From the NCBI GenBank assembly GCA_002372575.1, contig DFHC01000144.1, forward strand, positions 377 through 18,589: DNA of 18,213 nucleotides. The letters are read 5' to 3'. Origin of the DNA: a bacterium UBA3734 (GTDB lineage: Bacteria; Bacteroidota; Bacteroidia; Bacteroidales; Bacteroidaceae). A program made the position numbers and the translations under genes. Every line of letters begins with the position of its first letter. The first letter of the stretch is position 1. A model generated the notes under the pieces. That model saw only the letters and a program-made list of their open reading frames with translations, made no database searches and was not told the origin of the DNA. Below, piece by piece: positions 1-10,408 of the stretch.

Positions 1-519
1 GTCGGCGGCCTGCGGATAGGTGGGCCGATAGTCGCGGCTGAGGTGGCTGAACTCGTCGAGCGACACTTGCAGGCGCGTGTAGCTGTTCAGCCGGATGACC
101 ATCGTGCCGGCGGCGATGTCGCCGAGGCGCTGGTTGTGGCGGTTGATGAGGACAACAATCACGCCGAGAAAGCCCAGCATGGGGCCATCGATGATCCACA
201 GCAGCCAGCGAAGCAGGTAACTGGAGATGGGTGGAGTGGAGCCGTCTTTCATCACCACGCGCAGCTTCATCACGCGCTTGCCGATGCTCTGGCCGTTGTT
301 GAGGATTTCGCAGAGCGGCGTGTAGAAGATGATGGGGAGGAAGGCCAGGAGAATCCCGTAGAGGATGTTATTGAACTCCACCCATTTAGCGATGTAGTTA
401 GACAGCGTGAAATACGCGCCCAACACCACCGTGTCGATGAGTTGCGCAGCCGCCCGCTCGCCGATGCTGGCGGGTGTTTGGTCGATTTTGACGTATTGTC
501 CGGTGACGATGTCAGCCAT
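1..519 (-). CDS. RDD family membrane protein (3' end cut off by the window)
   Basis: The minus-strand frame opening with ATG at 519-517 stays open for 173 codons to the window edge, so the C-terminus is missing. The product begins MADIVTGQYVKIDQTPASIG and carries the family signature: Arg22 and Asp29 before the first membrane segment, and Asp134 in NQRLGDIAAGT after the last. Hydrophobic segments lie at about residues 30-44, 50-70 and 102-125, with a short basic stretch (GKRVMKLRV, 80-88) typical of RDD proteins between the second and third. RDD proteins are small inner-membrane proteins; some have been linked to ion exchange, but this subgroup has no firm function. The gene diverges from the SpoIIM/MoxR run with only 78 bp between start codons, and RDD genes often accompany SpoIIM, DUF4129 and MoxR genes, which suggests a shared role. 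The family call is secure; the function is not. Confidence 0.88.
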   Translation of the reverse strand, partial: MADIVTGQYVKIDQTPASIGERAAAQLIDTVVLGAYFTLSNYIAKWVEFNNILYGILLAFLPIIFYTPLCEILNNGQSIGKRVMKLRVVMKDGSTPPISSYLLRWLLWIIDGPMLGFLGVIVVLINRHNQRLGDIAAGTMVIRLNSYTRLQVSLDEFSHLSRDYRPTYPQAAD

Positions 520-543
520 TTCAATTATAAATTTCAGAAATTG

Positions 544-575
544 TTTGCAAATTTAGCGGATAATATTTAATTTTG
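544..575 (+). promoter_or_regulatory. Bacteroidota-type promoter for the SpoIIM-MoxR-DUF58 run
   Basis: TTTG at 544-547, a 20-base spacer and TAATTTTG at 568-575 form a full match to the Bacteroidota sigma-ABfr consensus. The start site would fall near 582, leaving a leader of only about 16 bases before the ATG at 598, within which GGAG at 587-590 could serve as a ribosome site. It is the only convincing promoter I see before the whole plus-strand run that ends with DUF58 or the aminopeptidase. Confidence 0.65.
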
Positions 576-579
576 CAAC
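548..579 (-). promoter_or_regulatory. Bacteroidota-type promoter for the RDD gene
   Basis: Read on the minus strand, a GTTG at 579-576 is followed after 20 bases by TAAATTTG at 555-548. This matches the Bacteroidota -33 TTG and -7 TAnnTTTG boxes at normal spacing. Transcription would begin near 541, giving a leader of roughly 20 bases before the ATG at 519. It is completely interleaved with the opposite promoter at 544-575. Confidence 0.6.
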
Positions 580-597
580 AAAAATCGGAGAAAAACG

Positions 598-1569
598 ATG
601 AAAGAAGTATCGTTCATCAGACAGAACATCGAAAAATGGCGCCAGACGGAGGACGTGGTCGAGGAGATTGCGTCGGTGTCGCCCGACGCCTTGGCCGATG
701 CCTATGTAGAAACGACTTCCGACCTTGCCTTTGCGCAGAGCCACTATCCGCAGTCGCGCATCACGGCCTATCTGAACAACCTCGCCTCGGCTCTGCACAA
801 CGAACTTTATCGTTCGAGGCGCGAACAATGGTCGCGAATCGTGACGTTTTGGAAGTACGAGGTGCCTGCCGCGATGCGTCAGGAGCGTCGGGCGTTGCTC
901 GTTTCGTTCTTGATTTTCGCCGTGAGCACGCTGATTGGCGTGGTGTCGCAGCTGGGCGACGCGGACTTCTGCCGCCTGATTCTCGGCGACCATTACGTCG
1001 ATATGACGCTCGACAACATCGCCAAGGGCAATCCGATGGGCGTGTATGGCTCGGACAGCGAATCGAATTTGTTTCTGCATATTACGCTCAACAATGTCTG
1101 GGTGTCGTTCTACGCGTTCGCGTTGGGCATTCTGACCACTTTCGGAACGGGCTGGGCGCTGTTTGGGAATGGCGTGATGCTGGGCTCGTTTCAGACGTTT
1201 TTCTTCCAGCAGGGCTTGGGCTTGGAGTCGATGCTGGCCGTTTGGCTGCACGGCACGCTTGAAATCTCGGCCATCATCGTGGTCGGAGCCGCCGGCGTTG
1301 TGCTGGGCAATGGCTGGCTCTTCCCGGGCACGATGACGCGCTTGGAATCGTTTCGCCAAGGGGCGCGCAGGGCGTTGAAAATAGTGGTGGGTACGGTGCC
1401 GATTTTCGTGGTGGCGGCCTTCATCGAGGGTTTTTTCACGCGCCATACCGAGTGGCCCGACGCGCTTCGCCTTGGCATCATCCTCGCTTCGCTTGCATTT
1501 GTCATTTTCTACTATATTTATTTACCAAACAAAAAAGATTATGGAAAGACAAAGGATTCCCTTGTATAA
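598..1569 (+). CDS. SpoIIM (stage II sporulation protein M, DUF95) family membrane protein
   Basis: The 323-residue product has a soluble N-terminal helical region (about 1-95) followed by around five membrane segments (roughly 99-119, 162-198, 214-241, 260-281 and 290-311). The family hallmark is visible: an H-x-x-x-E pair (His218 and Glu222 in HGTLE) followed by a glycine-rich helix (GAAGVVLGNG). SpoIIM is named from Bacillus, where it takes part in peptidoglycan remodelling during engulfment, but non-sporulating Bacteroidota carry it beside MoxR and RDD genes. The name therefore marks homology and does not imply sporulation. The start at 598 is preceded by GGAG and a short leader from the promoter at 544-575. 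The 3' end overlaps the next gene's preferred start by 29 bp, which suggests coupled translation. Confidence 0.9.
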   Translation: MKEVSFIRQNIEKWRQTEDVVEEIASVSPDALADAYVETTSDLAFAQSHYPQSRITAYLNNLASALHNELYRSRREQWSRIVTFWKYEVPAAMRQERRALLVSFLIFAVSTLIGVVSQLGDADFCRLILGDHYVDMTLDNIAKGNPMGVYGSDSESNLFLHITLNNVWVSFYAFALGILTTFGTGWALFGNGVMLGSFQTFFFQQGLGLESMLAVWLHGTLEISAIIVVGAAGVVLGNGWLFPGTMTRLESFRQGARRALKIVVGTVPIFVVAAFIEGFFTRHTEWPDALRLGIILASLAFVIFYYIYLPNKKDYGKTKDSLV

Positions 1570-2488
1570 AATTCGTCGTTTCGGCGAGAAAATCGGCGAT
1601 ACGTTCGCCTTCGTCAGCGAGAACTTCAAGCCGCTGATGAAGTATCTGACCTATTCCATGCTGCCGATGTCGCTGCTGATGGGACTGGCCATGAACGGCT
1701 ATGTGAACGGCATTGTGGGCGCGATGCCGAACTTCGCTTCTGCGGCGGCTGGCGGTTCTGCCGCTGCCGGCGATTTCGGTTTGACGGGCCTGCTCCTGTC
1801 GTCGGCTGGAATGTTGCTGGTCACCCTTTTGGCTTATCCGCTGATGCAGGCCGTAGTTTATGGGCTGATGCGCGTGTATGGCGAGCGCGAGAATCGCCTG
1901 AAAAACCTTGCGTGGAGCGAGCTTAAACCCATGTTCATGCACCTGCTGAAGCGCGCTTTCGTGCAGATGGCTTTTGTTCTCGGCGTGCTGCTGGTCATAG
2001 GAGCGATAGCCTTCTTGCTTTTCTATTTGACGGGTATAGCGATGCTTTTTGTGGTTTATATTGTGCTGATTGTGTTGATGTTTCCGTTGCTACTGATGCT
2101 TCCGATTTACCTTTTTGAAGACGACGCGACGCTGCTTGGGGCACTGAAAAAGTCGATGGTCTGGGGCTTTCGCACGTGGGGCGGCATCTTCGCTGTTGTC
2201 ATTGTGTTGGTGTTGCTGATGTATATCGTGATGAGCATCGTTTCGCTGCCGTGGGGCATTGCGTTGGTTGCGAAGATGGTGTTCGGACTTGAGGGCGGCG
2301 GTGCGAACTTCGTCACGTCGCCGGCTTTCAGCTTCATCACCTATCTGCTCTCCGTACTGAACGCCTTCGTGAGCTTCCTGTGCTATGCCGTTCCGCAAAT
2401 CGGTTTGGCCTACCAGTATGGCCACGCGGCAGAGAAATTCGACCATGTTACCGTGGATACCGACATCGAACAGTTCGAAACCTTATGA
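1541..2488 (+). CDS. Multi-pass membrane protein of unknown function
   Basis: I do not recognise a named family. From ATG 1541 the product is 315 residues (MERQRIPLYKIRRFGEK...). It has a basic N-terminus and hydrophobic blocks at about 35-55, 84-110, 140-192 (probably two passes), 214-244 and 263-291, so about six transmembrane helices, and a short acidic tail (TDIEQFETL). The frame also has an ATG at 1472, but that would add 23 residues lying wholly inside the SpoIIM gene and resembling an out-of-frame read, so 1541 is preferred. It overlaps SpoIIM by 29 bp and sits in an operon with DUF4129, DUF4350, MoxR and DUF58. A membrane partner of that system is the natural inference. It could also be a very divergent member of a DUF4013-like or glycerophosphodiesterase membrane-domain family, which cannot be decided by eye. 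Confidence 0.8.
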   Translation: MERQRIPLYKIRRFGEKIGDTFAFVSENFKPLMKYLTYSMLPMSLLMGLAMNGYVNGIVGAMPNFASAAAGGSAAAGDFGLTGLLLSSAGMLLVTLLAYPLMQAVVYGLMRVYGERENRLKNLAWSELKPMFMHLLKRAFVQMAFVLGVLLVIGAIAFLLFYLTGIAMLFVVYIVLIVLMFPLLLMLPIYLFEDDATLLGALKKSMVWGFRTWGGIFAVVIVLVLLMYIVMSIVSLPWGIALVAKMVFGLEGGGANFVTSPAFSFITYLLSVLNAFVSFLCYAVPQIGLAYQYGHAAEKFDHVTVDTDIEQFETL

Positions 2489-2504
2489 TTTTAGAGCGTA
2501 CTCA

Positions 2505-2537
2505 CCCTTTAACCCTTTAACTCTTTAACTCATTGAA
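2505..2537 (+). repeat. Short tandem repeat, octamer CCCTTTAA-type, at a gene junction
   Basis: Three 8-bp units (CCCTTTAA at 2505-2512 and 2513-2520, CTCTTTAA at 2521-2528) and a degenerate 9-bp unit (CTCATTGAA, 2529-2537) fill most of the gap between the membrane protein's stop at 2488 and the DUF4129 frame. Each perfect unit carries TAA, so the array closes all forward frames. The last unit contains the TTG that is the first usable start of the DUF4129 frame. Confidence 0.8.
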
Positions 2538-3135
2538 CCCTCCCCTCGACACCCTCGTCTGCGACTCCCTGCAAATTGCCGGGCTGCAGCAGAATCCCGA
2601 CTACGACTACAACCGTGAGCTCGTCAGGCCAGACGAGACGCTGTGGGATATGTTCGTGAGCTGGTTTCGCGGCTGGTGGCGCGAGTGGTTGCACAACGCC
2701 ACAACCAGCAGTGTCATCGATGCCATCTATCTGGTCATCGCCGTGGTGACACTGGGGCTCATCGTGTGGTTTCTCTACAGATACCGCCCTGAACTGTTCA
2801 TGCGCAGGAAACGGCTCGCCGACAACGAGGAGGAAGAGGAGGAAACCATCTACGGCATCGATTTCGACCAGGAAATCAGCCGAGCTTTGAAGTCGGGAAA
2901 CCACAGGCAGGCCGTGCGCTACCTTTACCTGAAAACGCTGCGCCGACTGAGCGACACGAGCCGCATCGACTGGCAGCCCTCGAAAACGCCCTCGCAATAC
3001 GTGCGCGAGCATCCCTCGGAGCCTTTCCGACTGCTCACGCAGCACTTTTTGCGCGTCAGATACGGCAATTTCGAGGCCACGCCCGAACTGTTCGACGAAA
3101 TGCGGCAACTTGCCGAGAAAGGAGGCTGGCTATGA
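2533..3135 (+). CDS. DUF4129 domain membrane protein, apparent TTG start
   Basis: The product is about 200 residues. An N-terminal tail (1-60) is followed by one transmembrane helix (about 62-82), a basic cytoplasmic edge (RYRPELFMRRKRL), an acidic linker (DNEEEEEE) and the DUF4129 domain (about 114-200). In that domain GNHRQAVRYLYLKTLRRL and a C-terminal HFLRVRYGNFE are the recognisable parts. DUF4129 domains usually sit with MoxR, DUF58 and DUF4350 genes and resemble transglutaminase-associated C-terminal domains; the role is unknown. The frame is closed upstream by TAA at 2518-2520, so the earliest start is TTG 2533, which lies inside the octamer repeat. The next in-frame ATG is near residue 38 and would cut the tail. 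No signal peptide is visible, although the charge pattern predicts an outside N-terminus. The 3' end overlaps the next ATG by 4 bp (ATGA). Family call good, exact start uncertain. Confidence 0.82.
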   Translation: MNPPLDTLVCDSLQIAGLQQNPDYDYNRELVRPDETLWDMFVSWFRGWWREWLHNATTSSVIDAIYLVIAVVTLGLIVWFLYRYRPELFMRRKRLADNEEEEEETIYGIDFDQEISRALKSGNHRQAVRYLYLKTLRRLSDTSRIDWQPSKTPSQYVREHPSEPFRLLTQHFLRVRYGNFEATPELFDEMRQLAEKGGWL

Positions 3136-4382
3136 GGTTTTCGCGCATCTACGTGCTCTGCATCCTCGTTTTCCTCGCGCTGGTGTTCGTGATGGAACTG
3201 CGGATGCCGCGCCGCTTCAACTGGAAACCCACATTCAGTACCGAGAGCACGCAACCCTTCGGCTGTCAGCTCTTCGACAGCGTGCTCGCGGCATCATTGC
3301 CGAATGGCTATGAAGTGAACAGCAAAACGCTCTATCAGCTGAGCTTGGACAGCACTGGCTCGCCGCGCTCGGTGCTCGCGGTTGATTATGACTATGAGGT
3401 GACGGTGGACGGCGAAACCGACATGGAGGCGATGTTCAAGATGGCAGAGCGCGGCGACAAGGTGATGATTGCGACGAACAACCATGAGAAAACGCTCGAC
3501 ACGCTCGGCGTCTTTCTGCTTAACATTGTAAGCGGGAATGTCAAGCCTTTTGGCATTTTAGATATGGAATACAAACGCGATACGATGCTTACGTGGACGG
3601 GCGACACGGCTCGCTTCAACCACCGCGACTATATGATTTATCCGCAGCTGAGTCGCTATTGCTTTTGCCTCGACACCGACTCCGATGCCGTCAAGCACGA
3701 GCACAACGTGCTGGCCATCAGTCGGAAAAGCGAAAACTGGTGTTCTGCAATAGAATTTCCCATCGGAAAGGGCGCGATTTACCTTGTTCCCGTGCCCTTG
3801 CTCTTCACCAACTACGGCGTCATCGACGACGAATGTCGCCACTTCCTGATGCGCCTGCTCACGCAACTCGCCGACCGCCCGCTGGTGCGCACGACGGCCT
3901 ATCTGCCGAGGAGCGAAAAATCGGAGGATTCGTCGCCGCTGCGCTATTTTCTCGCGCATCCGCCACTTCGCTGGGCGCTCTATCTCACGATGCTCACCAT
4001 CATCGTGTTCATGGCATTCACGGCACGCCGCCGACAACGCGCCATCCCCGTGGTGAAAGAGCCCGAAAACAAGTTGATGGAGTTCGTGGGGCTCATCGCG
4101 TCGCTCTACGAGCAGCGGCGCGACTACCGCGACCTCGTGCTGAAGAAATTCACCTATTTCGCCGAGGAACTCCGTCGGGAACTGCACATCGACCTCAGCA
4201 ATCCCGCCGACGACGCGAACAGCGTAAGCCGACTGGCCGAGGCGACGAAAATCGACGCACACGAGCTGGAGGCGCTTGTTGCCAATCTGCGCCATTTGCA
4301 GCAAGACGAGGTGCAAATCACGAAAAAAACGATGACAAACTATATCAAACAGATGAATCACATCAAAAACCAACTTCAATAA
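3132..4382 (+). CDS. DUF4350 domain membrane protein
   Basis: The 416-residue protein has an N-terminal membrane anchor (about 7-22) and a long extracytoplasmic domain (about 25-275). Its central part (ERGDKVMIATNNH near 98-110, then GKGAIYLVPVPLLFTNYGV near 213-232) follows the DUF4350 pattern, a fold related to glutamine-amidotransferase-like domains. A second helix lies at about 281-297. A cytoplasmic tail rich in charged helices (about 300-416) ends NHIKNQLQ. No catalytic residues can be assigned by eye. The start ATG overlaps the DUF4129 stop (ATGA), and the stop lies 7 bp before moxR, so all three are probably co-translated. In this arrangement DUF4350 probably presents an outside domain and a long inside tail to the MoxR/DUF58 pair; that topology is inferred from the two helices. 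Confidence 0.85.
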   Translation: MRFSRIYVLCILVFLALVFVMELRMPRRFNWKPTFSTESTQPFGCQLFDSVLAASLPNGYEVNSKTLYQLSLDSTGSPRSVLAVDYDYEVTVDGETDMEAMFKMAERGDKVMIATNNHEKTLDTLGVFLLNIVSGNVKPFGILDMEYKRDTMLTWTGDTARFNHRDYMIYPQLSRYCFCLDTDSDAVKHEHNVLAISRKSENWCSAIEFPIGKGAIYLVPVPLLFTNYGVIDDECRHFLMRLLTQLADRPLVRTTAYLPRSEKSEDSSPLRYFLAHPPLRWALYLTMLTIIVFMAFTARRRQRAIPVVKEPENKLMEFVGLIASLYEQRRDYRDLVLKKFTYFAEELRRELHIDLSNPADDANSVSRLAEATKIDAHELEALVANLRHLQQDEVQITKKTMTNYIKQMNHIKNQLQ

Positions 4383-4389
4383 AGAAAAT

Positions 4390-5367
4390 ATGGAAGAAAA
4401 CAATCAGAATCCACGCATCGACCTGACGCAGTTCAGCGAAAAAATCGCCCGACTGCGCGAAAACATCAGCGACATCATCGTTGGACAGGAGCAGGCCGTC
4501 GATCTCGTGCTCACGGCCATTCTCGCCAACGGACACGTGCTCATCGAGGGCGTTCCGGGTGTGGCAAAAACGCTTTTGGCACGGCTCATAGCCCGCCTCA
4601 TTGACACGCGCTTCAGCCGCATCCAGTTCACTCCCGACCTGATGCCCTCCGACGTGCTCGGCACCACCGTTTTCAACATGAAGACGCAGGAGTTCGACTT
4701 CCATCGAGGCCCCGTGTTTGCCGACATCGTGCTCGTCGATGAAATCAACCGTGCCCCCGCGAAGACGCAGGCCGCGCTGTTCGAGGTGATGGAGGAACGG
4801 CAGGTCACCATCGACGGCGAGACGCATCGAATGGGCGACGTCTATACCGTCATCGCCACGCAGAATCCCGTGGAGCAGGAGGGTACGTACAAGTTGCCCG
4901 AGGCGCAAATCGACCGTTTCCTGATGAAAATCACGATGGACTACCCCTCGATTGATGAGGAAGTGAAGATTCTGGAACGTCACAACGAAAACGCGGCTTT
5001 CGTGCGCTTGGAAGAGGTGCAGCCCGTCATCAGCCACGCCGAATTACTGACGCTGCGCCGAATGTTGGCCGACGTGTTCGTGGAATCGTCGCTGTTGCGC
5101 TACATTGCCGCCATCGTGCAGCAGACGCGCCAGTCGAAGGCGGTGTTTCTCGGTGCGTCGCCGCGTGCGTCGGTGGCAATGCTGCAGGCCTCGAAAGCCT
5201 ACGCGCTGCTGCAAGGGCGCGACTTCGTCACTCCCGACGACATCAAATCGGTCACGCCAGCCATTCTGCAGCACCGCCTCATTCTCAACGCCGAGGCCGA
5301 AATGGAAGGCCACACGCCGCTGAAAGTGGCGCAACGTCTCATCGAAAAAGTGGAGGTGCCGAAATAA
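4390..5367 (+). CDS. MoxR-family AAA+ ATPase
   Basis: A 325-residue AAA+ protein of normal MoxR length. Walker A is GVPGVAKT at residues 54-61 (Lys60, Thr61). Walker B is VLVDE with Asp117 and Glu118. Sensor 1 is Asn159 in ATQNPVEQEGTY, and an arginine follows in QIDRF (Arg176). The C-terminal lid domain contains GASPRASVAML and the helix that follows, the usual MoxR sensor-2 region. MoxR ATPases act as chaperone-like remodellers, most often with a VWA-type or DUF58 partner encoded next door, as here: the DUF58 start codon directly abuts the moxR stop. All catalytic motifs look intact. The substrate is unknown; the surrounding membrane proteins (SpoIIM, RDD, DUF4129, DUF4350) point to an envelope process. 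It should not be labelled as the aerotolerance (Bat) MoxR without the batA-E genes, which are not in this window. Confidence 0.95.
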   Translation: MEENNQNPRIDLTQFSEKIARLRENISDIIVGQEQAVDLVLTAILANGHVLIEGVPGVAKTLLARLIARLIDTRFSRIQFTPDLMPSDVLGTTVFNMKTQEFDFHRGPVFADIVLVDEINRAPAKTQAALFEVMEERQVTIDGETHRMGDVYTVIATQNPVEQEGTYKLPEAQIDRFLMKITMDYPSIDEEVKILERHNENAAFVRLEEVQPVISHAELLTLRRMLADVFVESSLLRYIAAIVQQTRQSKAVFLGASPRASVAMLQASKAYALLQGRDFVTPDDIKSVTPAILQHRLILNAEAEMEGHTPLKVAQRLIEKVEVPK

Positions 5368-6659
<1,292 letters not shown>

Positions 6660-6663
<4 letters not shown>

Positions 6664-8447
6664 CCATCAATCAACGTTTGGAGAAACTACGTGAGGAAAT
6701 GCGCCGCGAGCGCCTTGCGGCCTGCATTTTCACCAGTACCGACCCGCATCAGGGCGAATACGTGCCCGACCATTGGAAGGGGCGCGAGTGGATTAGCGGA
6801 TTCAACGGCTCGGCGGGCACGGCTGTGGTCACGATGAATGCCGCTGCCCTGTGGACCGATTCGCGCTATTTCTTGGCCGCCGAAGAACAGCTGAAAGGCT
6901 CGGAATTTCAGCTGATGAAGCTGAAGATGCCCGAAACGCCAACCATTCCGCAGTGGATTTCTTCACAATTGACAATTCACAATTCACAATTGACAGAAGT
7001 TGCGATTGACGGTATGACCAACTCGTCGGCTTTTGTCGAAGAACTCATCGCCGACCTGCGGAAAGAGGGCGGCCTCACGCTGCGCACGAACTACGACCCG
7101 CTGCGCTTCATTTGGGCCGACCGTCCGCCCGTTCCCGAGAATCCCGTCGTGCTCCATCCGCTGAAATTCGCTGGCGAAGACACGCCCTCGAAGCTGCGCC
7201 GCATTCGCGAAGCCCTGCGCAAGCAACATGCCGACGGAATGCTCGTCTCTGCCCTCGACGACATCGCCTGGACGCTGAATCTGCGCGGTTCCGACGTGCA
7301 TTGCAACCCCGTTTTCGTCTCGTATCTGCTCATTTCGCAGACGAAAACCACGTTGTTCGTCCATCCGTCGAAATTGCCGCTGGAAACGAAGGCTTATTTG
7401 GCCGACTGCGGCGTGGAAATCGACGATTACAGCAAGGTACAACAGGGCTTGAGAGACTATTTTGAATACAACATTCTGCTCGACCCCGACGAAACCAGCT
7501 ATACGCTTCTGAAGGCTGTGCAACGCGAAATCGTGCGCGGTCAGTCGCCCATCAAAACGATGAAAATCGTGAAAAACAGCGCCGAAATCGAGGGTTTTAG
7601 GCATGCGATGCTGAAAGACGGCATCGCATTGGTAAAGTTTTTAATGTGGTTGGAAAGGGGAGGATGCTCCAAGCTGACAGAAATGTCGATTTCTGAAAAA
7701 TTGACGGCTTTTCGCGCCGAACAGCCCGATTTCAAGGGCATTTCCTTCGATACCATCTGTGCCTACGAGCAACACGGCGCCATCGTACACTACGAAGCCA
7801 CGCCCGAAACCGATATTCCCGTGGAAAACCGCGGATTTCTGCTGCTCGACAGCGGTGCGCAATACCTCGACGGCACCACCGACATCACGCGCACCATCGC
7901 CCTCGGACCGCTCACCGACGAGCAACGCCACGTCTATACGCTCGTTCTGCGCGGCCACATCCAACTCTCGCGCTGCATTTTCCCGCACGGAGCCGCCGGA
8001 ACGCAACTCGACGCGCTGGCCCGCCAGTTTATGTGGCGCGACGCGATGAACTACCTCCACGGCACAGGGCACGGCGTGGGCAGCTACCTGAACGTCCACG
8101 AAGGTCCGCACCAGATTCGTATGGAGTGGAAGCCGACGCCTTTCGTCGAGGGAATGGTCGTCACCAACGAGCCCGGCCTCTACCTTGCGGGGCGCTTCGG
8201 CGTGCGCATCGAGAACATCCTGCTCGCCACACCCTACACCGAGAGCGAGTTCGGTCGTTTCCTGCAATTCGAGCCGCTCACGCTCTGTCCCATCGACACC
8301 GCGCCCATCGTCCGCGAAGAGATGCTGCCCGAGGAAATCGACTGGCTCAATGCCTATCACGCGAAAGTCTATGAAACGCTCGCGCCTCACCTCAACGCCG
8401 AGGAACAGGCGTGGTTGCGCGAGAAGACAAAGCCCTTTACCAAGTAA
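6660..8447 (+). CDS. Xaa-Pro aminopeptidase (M24B, aminopeptidase P type)
   Basis: A 595-residue, three-domain enzyme of the XPNPEP1-like class: two creatinase-like N-terminal domains (about 5-140 and 160-320), a pita-bread M24 catalytic domain (about 325-540) and a C-terminal extension with MLPEEIDWLNAYH. It removes an N-terminal residue that precedes proline. The five metal ligands are present: Asp397 in LLLDSGAQ, Asp408 in TTDITRT, His471 in HGTGHGVG, Glu504 in VTNEPGLY and Glu518 in VRIENIL. There is no signal peptide, so it should be cytoplasmic. The ATG overlaps the DUF58 stop by 4 bp, so it may be co-transcribed with the MoxR run although it looks functionally unrelated. A heptamer tandem repeat at 6963-6995 encodes residues 102-112 (SQLTIHNSQLT) in the loop before VAIDGM, at the edge of the first domain and far from the active site. 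Confidence 0.95.
6963..6995 (+). repeat. In-gene short tandem repeat, heptamer T(C/G)ACAAT x 4.7
   Basis: Units TCACAAT, TGACAAT, TCACAAT, TCACAAT and a partial TGACA run without gaps. They are read in frame as SQLTIHNSQLT. The pure TCACAAT unit has no stop in any forward frame; the TGACAAT variant has TGA in one frame, which is not the one used. The reverse strand reads into TGA. Confidence 0.92.
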
Positions 8448-8504
8448 AATCGATATGTTTTATAAACTTTCATATAAAACTTTGTATATCAAGAATTTAG
8501 AGTT

Positions 8505-8741
8505 ATGATTGAATCAATTATCATTGGAATTTTGGCGGGCTTCTTGGCCGCGAAAATCACCGGCGGCGAAGGAAAAGGCTGCTGGATTAACCTGCTGCTC
8601 GGACTCGTTGGCGGTGTGGTGGGAAACTGGTTGCTCTCGATGCTGGGAATCACATGGGAACCCAGCTGGCTGAGTAACATCGGAACAGCCACCATCGGTG
8701 CTGTTGTCGTGCTCTGGCTTTGGGCCAAGCTGTCGAAATGA
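8505..8741 (+). CDS. GlsB/YeaQ/YmgE family small membrane protein
   Basis: A 78-residue, very hydrophobic protein with the family features. A first glycine-containing helix (IIIGILAGFLAAKI, about 4-18) is followed by the GGEGKGCWINLLLGLVGG turn, a second helix (about 28-46) and a third (about 57-75, ending LWAKLSK). The family is also called transglycosylase-associated protein; members are small inner-membrane proteins often tied to stress responses, with no proven activity. The ATG at 8505 is preceded by AGAG. An imperfect -7 box (AAACTTTG, 8477-8484) lies 21 bp upstream and may mark a weak promoter, but its -33 box (TATG) is poor. A 17-codon frame from ATG 8455 ends by overlapping this start (ATGA); it is treated as a possible but unproven leader. 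The gene stands between two unrelated transcription units. Confidence 0.88.
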   Translation: MIESIIIGILAGFLAAKITGGEGKGCWINLLLGLVGGVVGNWLLSMLGITWEPSWLSNIGTATIGAVVVLWLWAKLSK

Positions 8742-8806
8742 GGCGTCCGAGGCGTTAAAACGTATAAAAAATTACGAAAATCGTCGGTTTTGTGGTTTTT
8801 TATTGC

Positions 8807-10327
<1,521 letters not shown>

Positions 10328-10344
10328 GACCCACCCCCAAAAAA

Positions 10345-10408
10345 TCAAATCGCAAAATTGTAAAATTGTAAAATCGTCAAATTGTCAAATTTATAGAATT
10401 GTCAAATG
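10345..10408 (+). repeat. Octamer tandem repeat (T[A/C]AAATTG-type) running into a start codon
   Basis: About seven to eight degenerate 8-bp units (TCAAATCG, CAAAATTG, TAAAATTG, TAAAATCG, TCAAATTG, TCAAATTT, a 9-bp ATAGAATTG, then TCAAATG) occupy 64 of the 78 bases between guaB and the parvulin gene. The final unit supplies the ATG at 10406-10408. The unit TAAAATTG differs by one base from the -7 consensus TAnnTTTG, so the array might also contribute promoter-like sites. No clear Shine-Dalgarno sequence remains. Confidence 0.85.

Noticed and set aside
553..1446. A 297-codon minus-strand frame opposite the SpoIIM gene
   Set aside because: It overlaps a clear family member, has a shadow-like His/Arg/Gln-rich composition and no promoter or start context of its own.
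1472..1540. An earlier ATG for the membrane protein that starts at 1541
   Set aside because: The extra 23 residues lie wholly inside the SpoIIM gene and look like an out-of-frame read; ATG 1541 gives a natural basic N-terminus and a short overlap.
2485..2520. ATG overlapping the upstream stop (ATGA) as the start of DUF4129
   Set aside because: It is in the same frame but ends after 11 codons at the repeat's TAA (2518-2520), so it cannot start the gene as the sequence stands.
3558..4403. A 281-codon minus-strand frame opposite the DUF4350 gene
   Set aside because: Lies antisense to a recognised membrane protein, has no domain, and is explained by the same codon bias.
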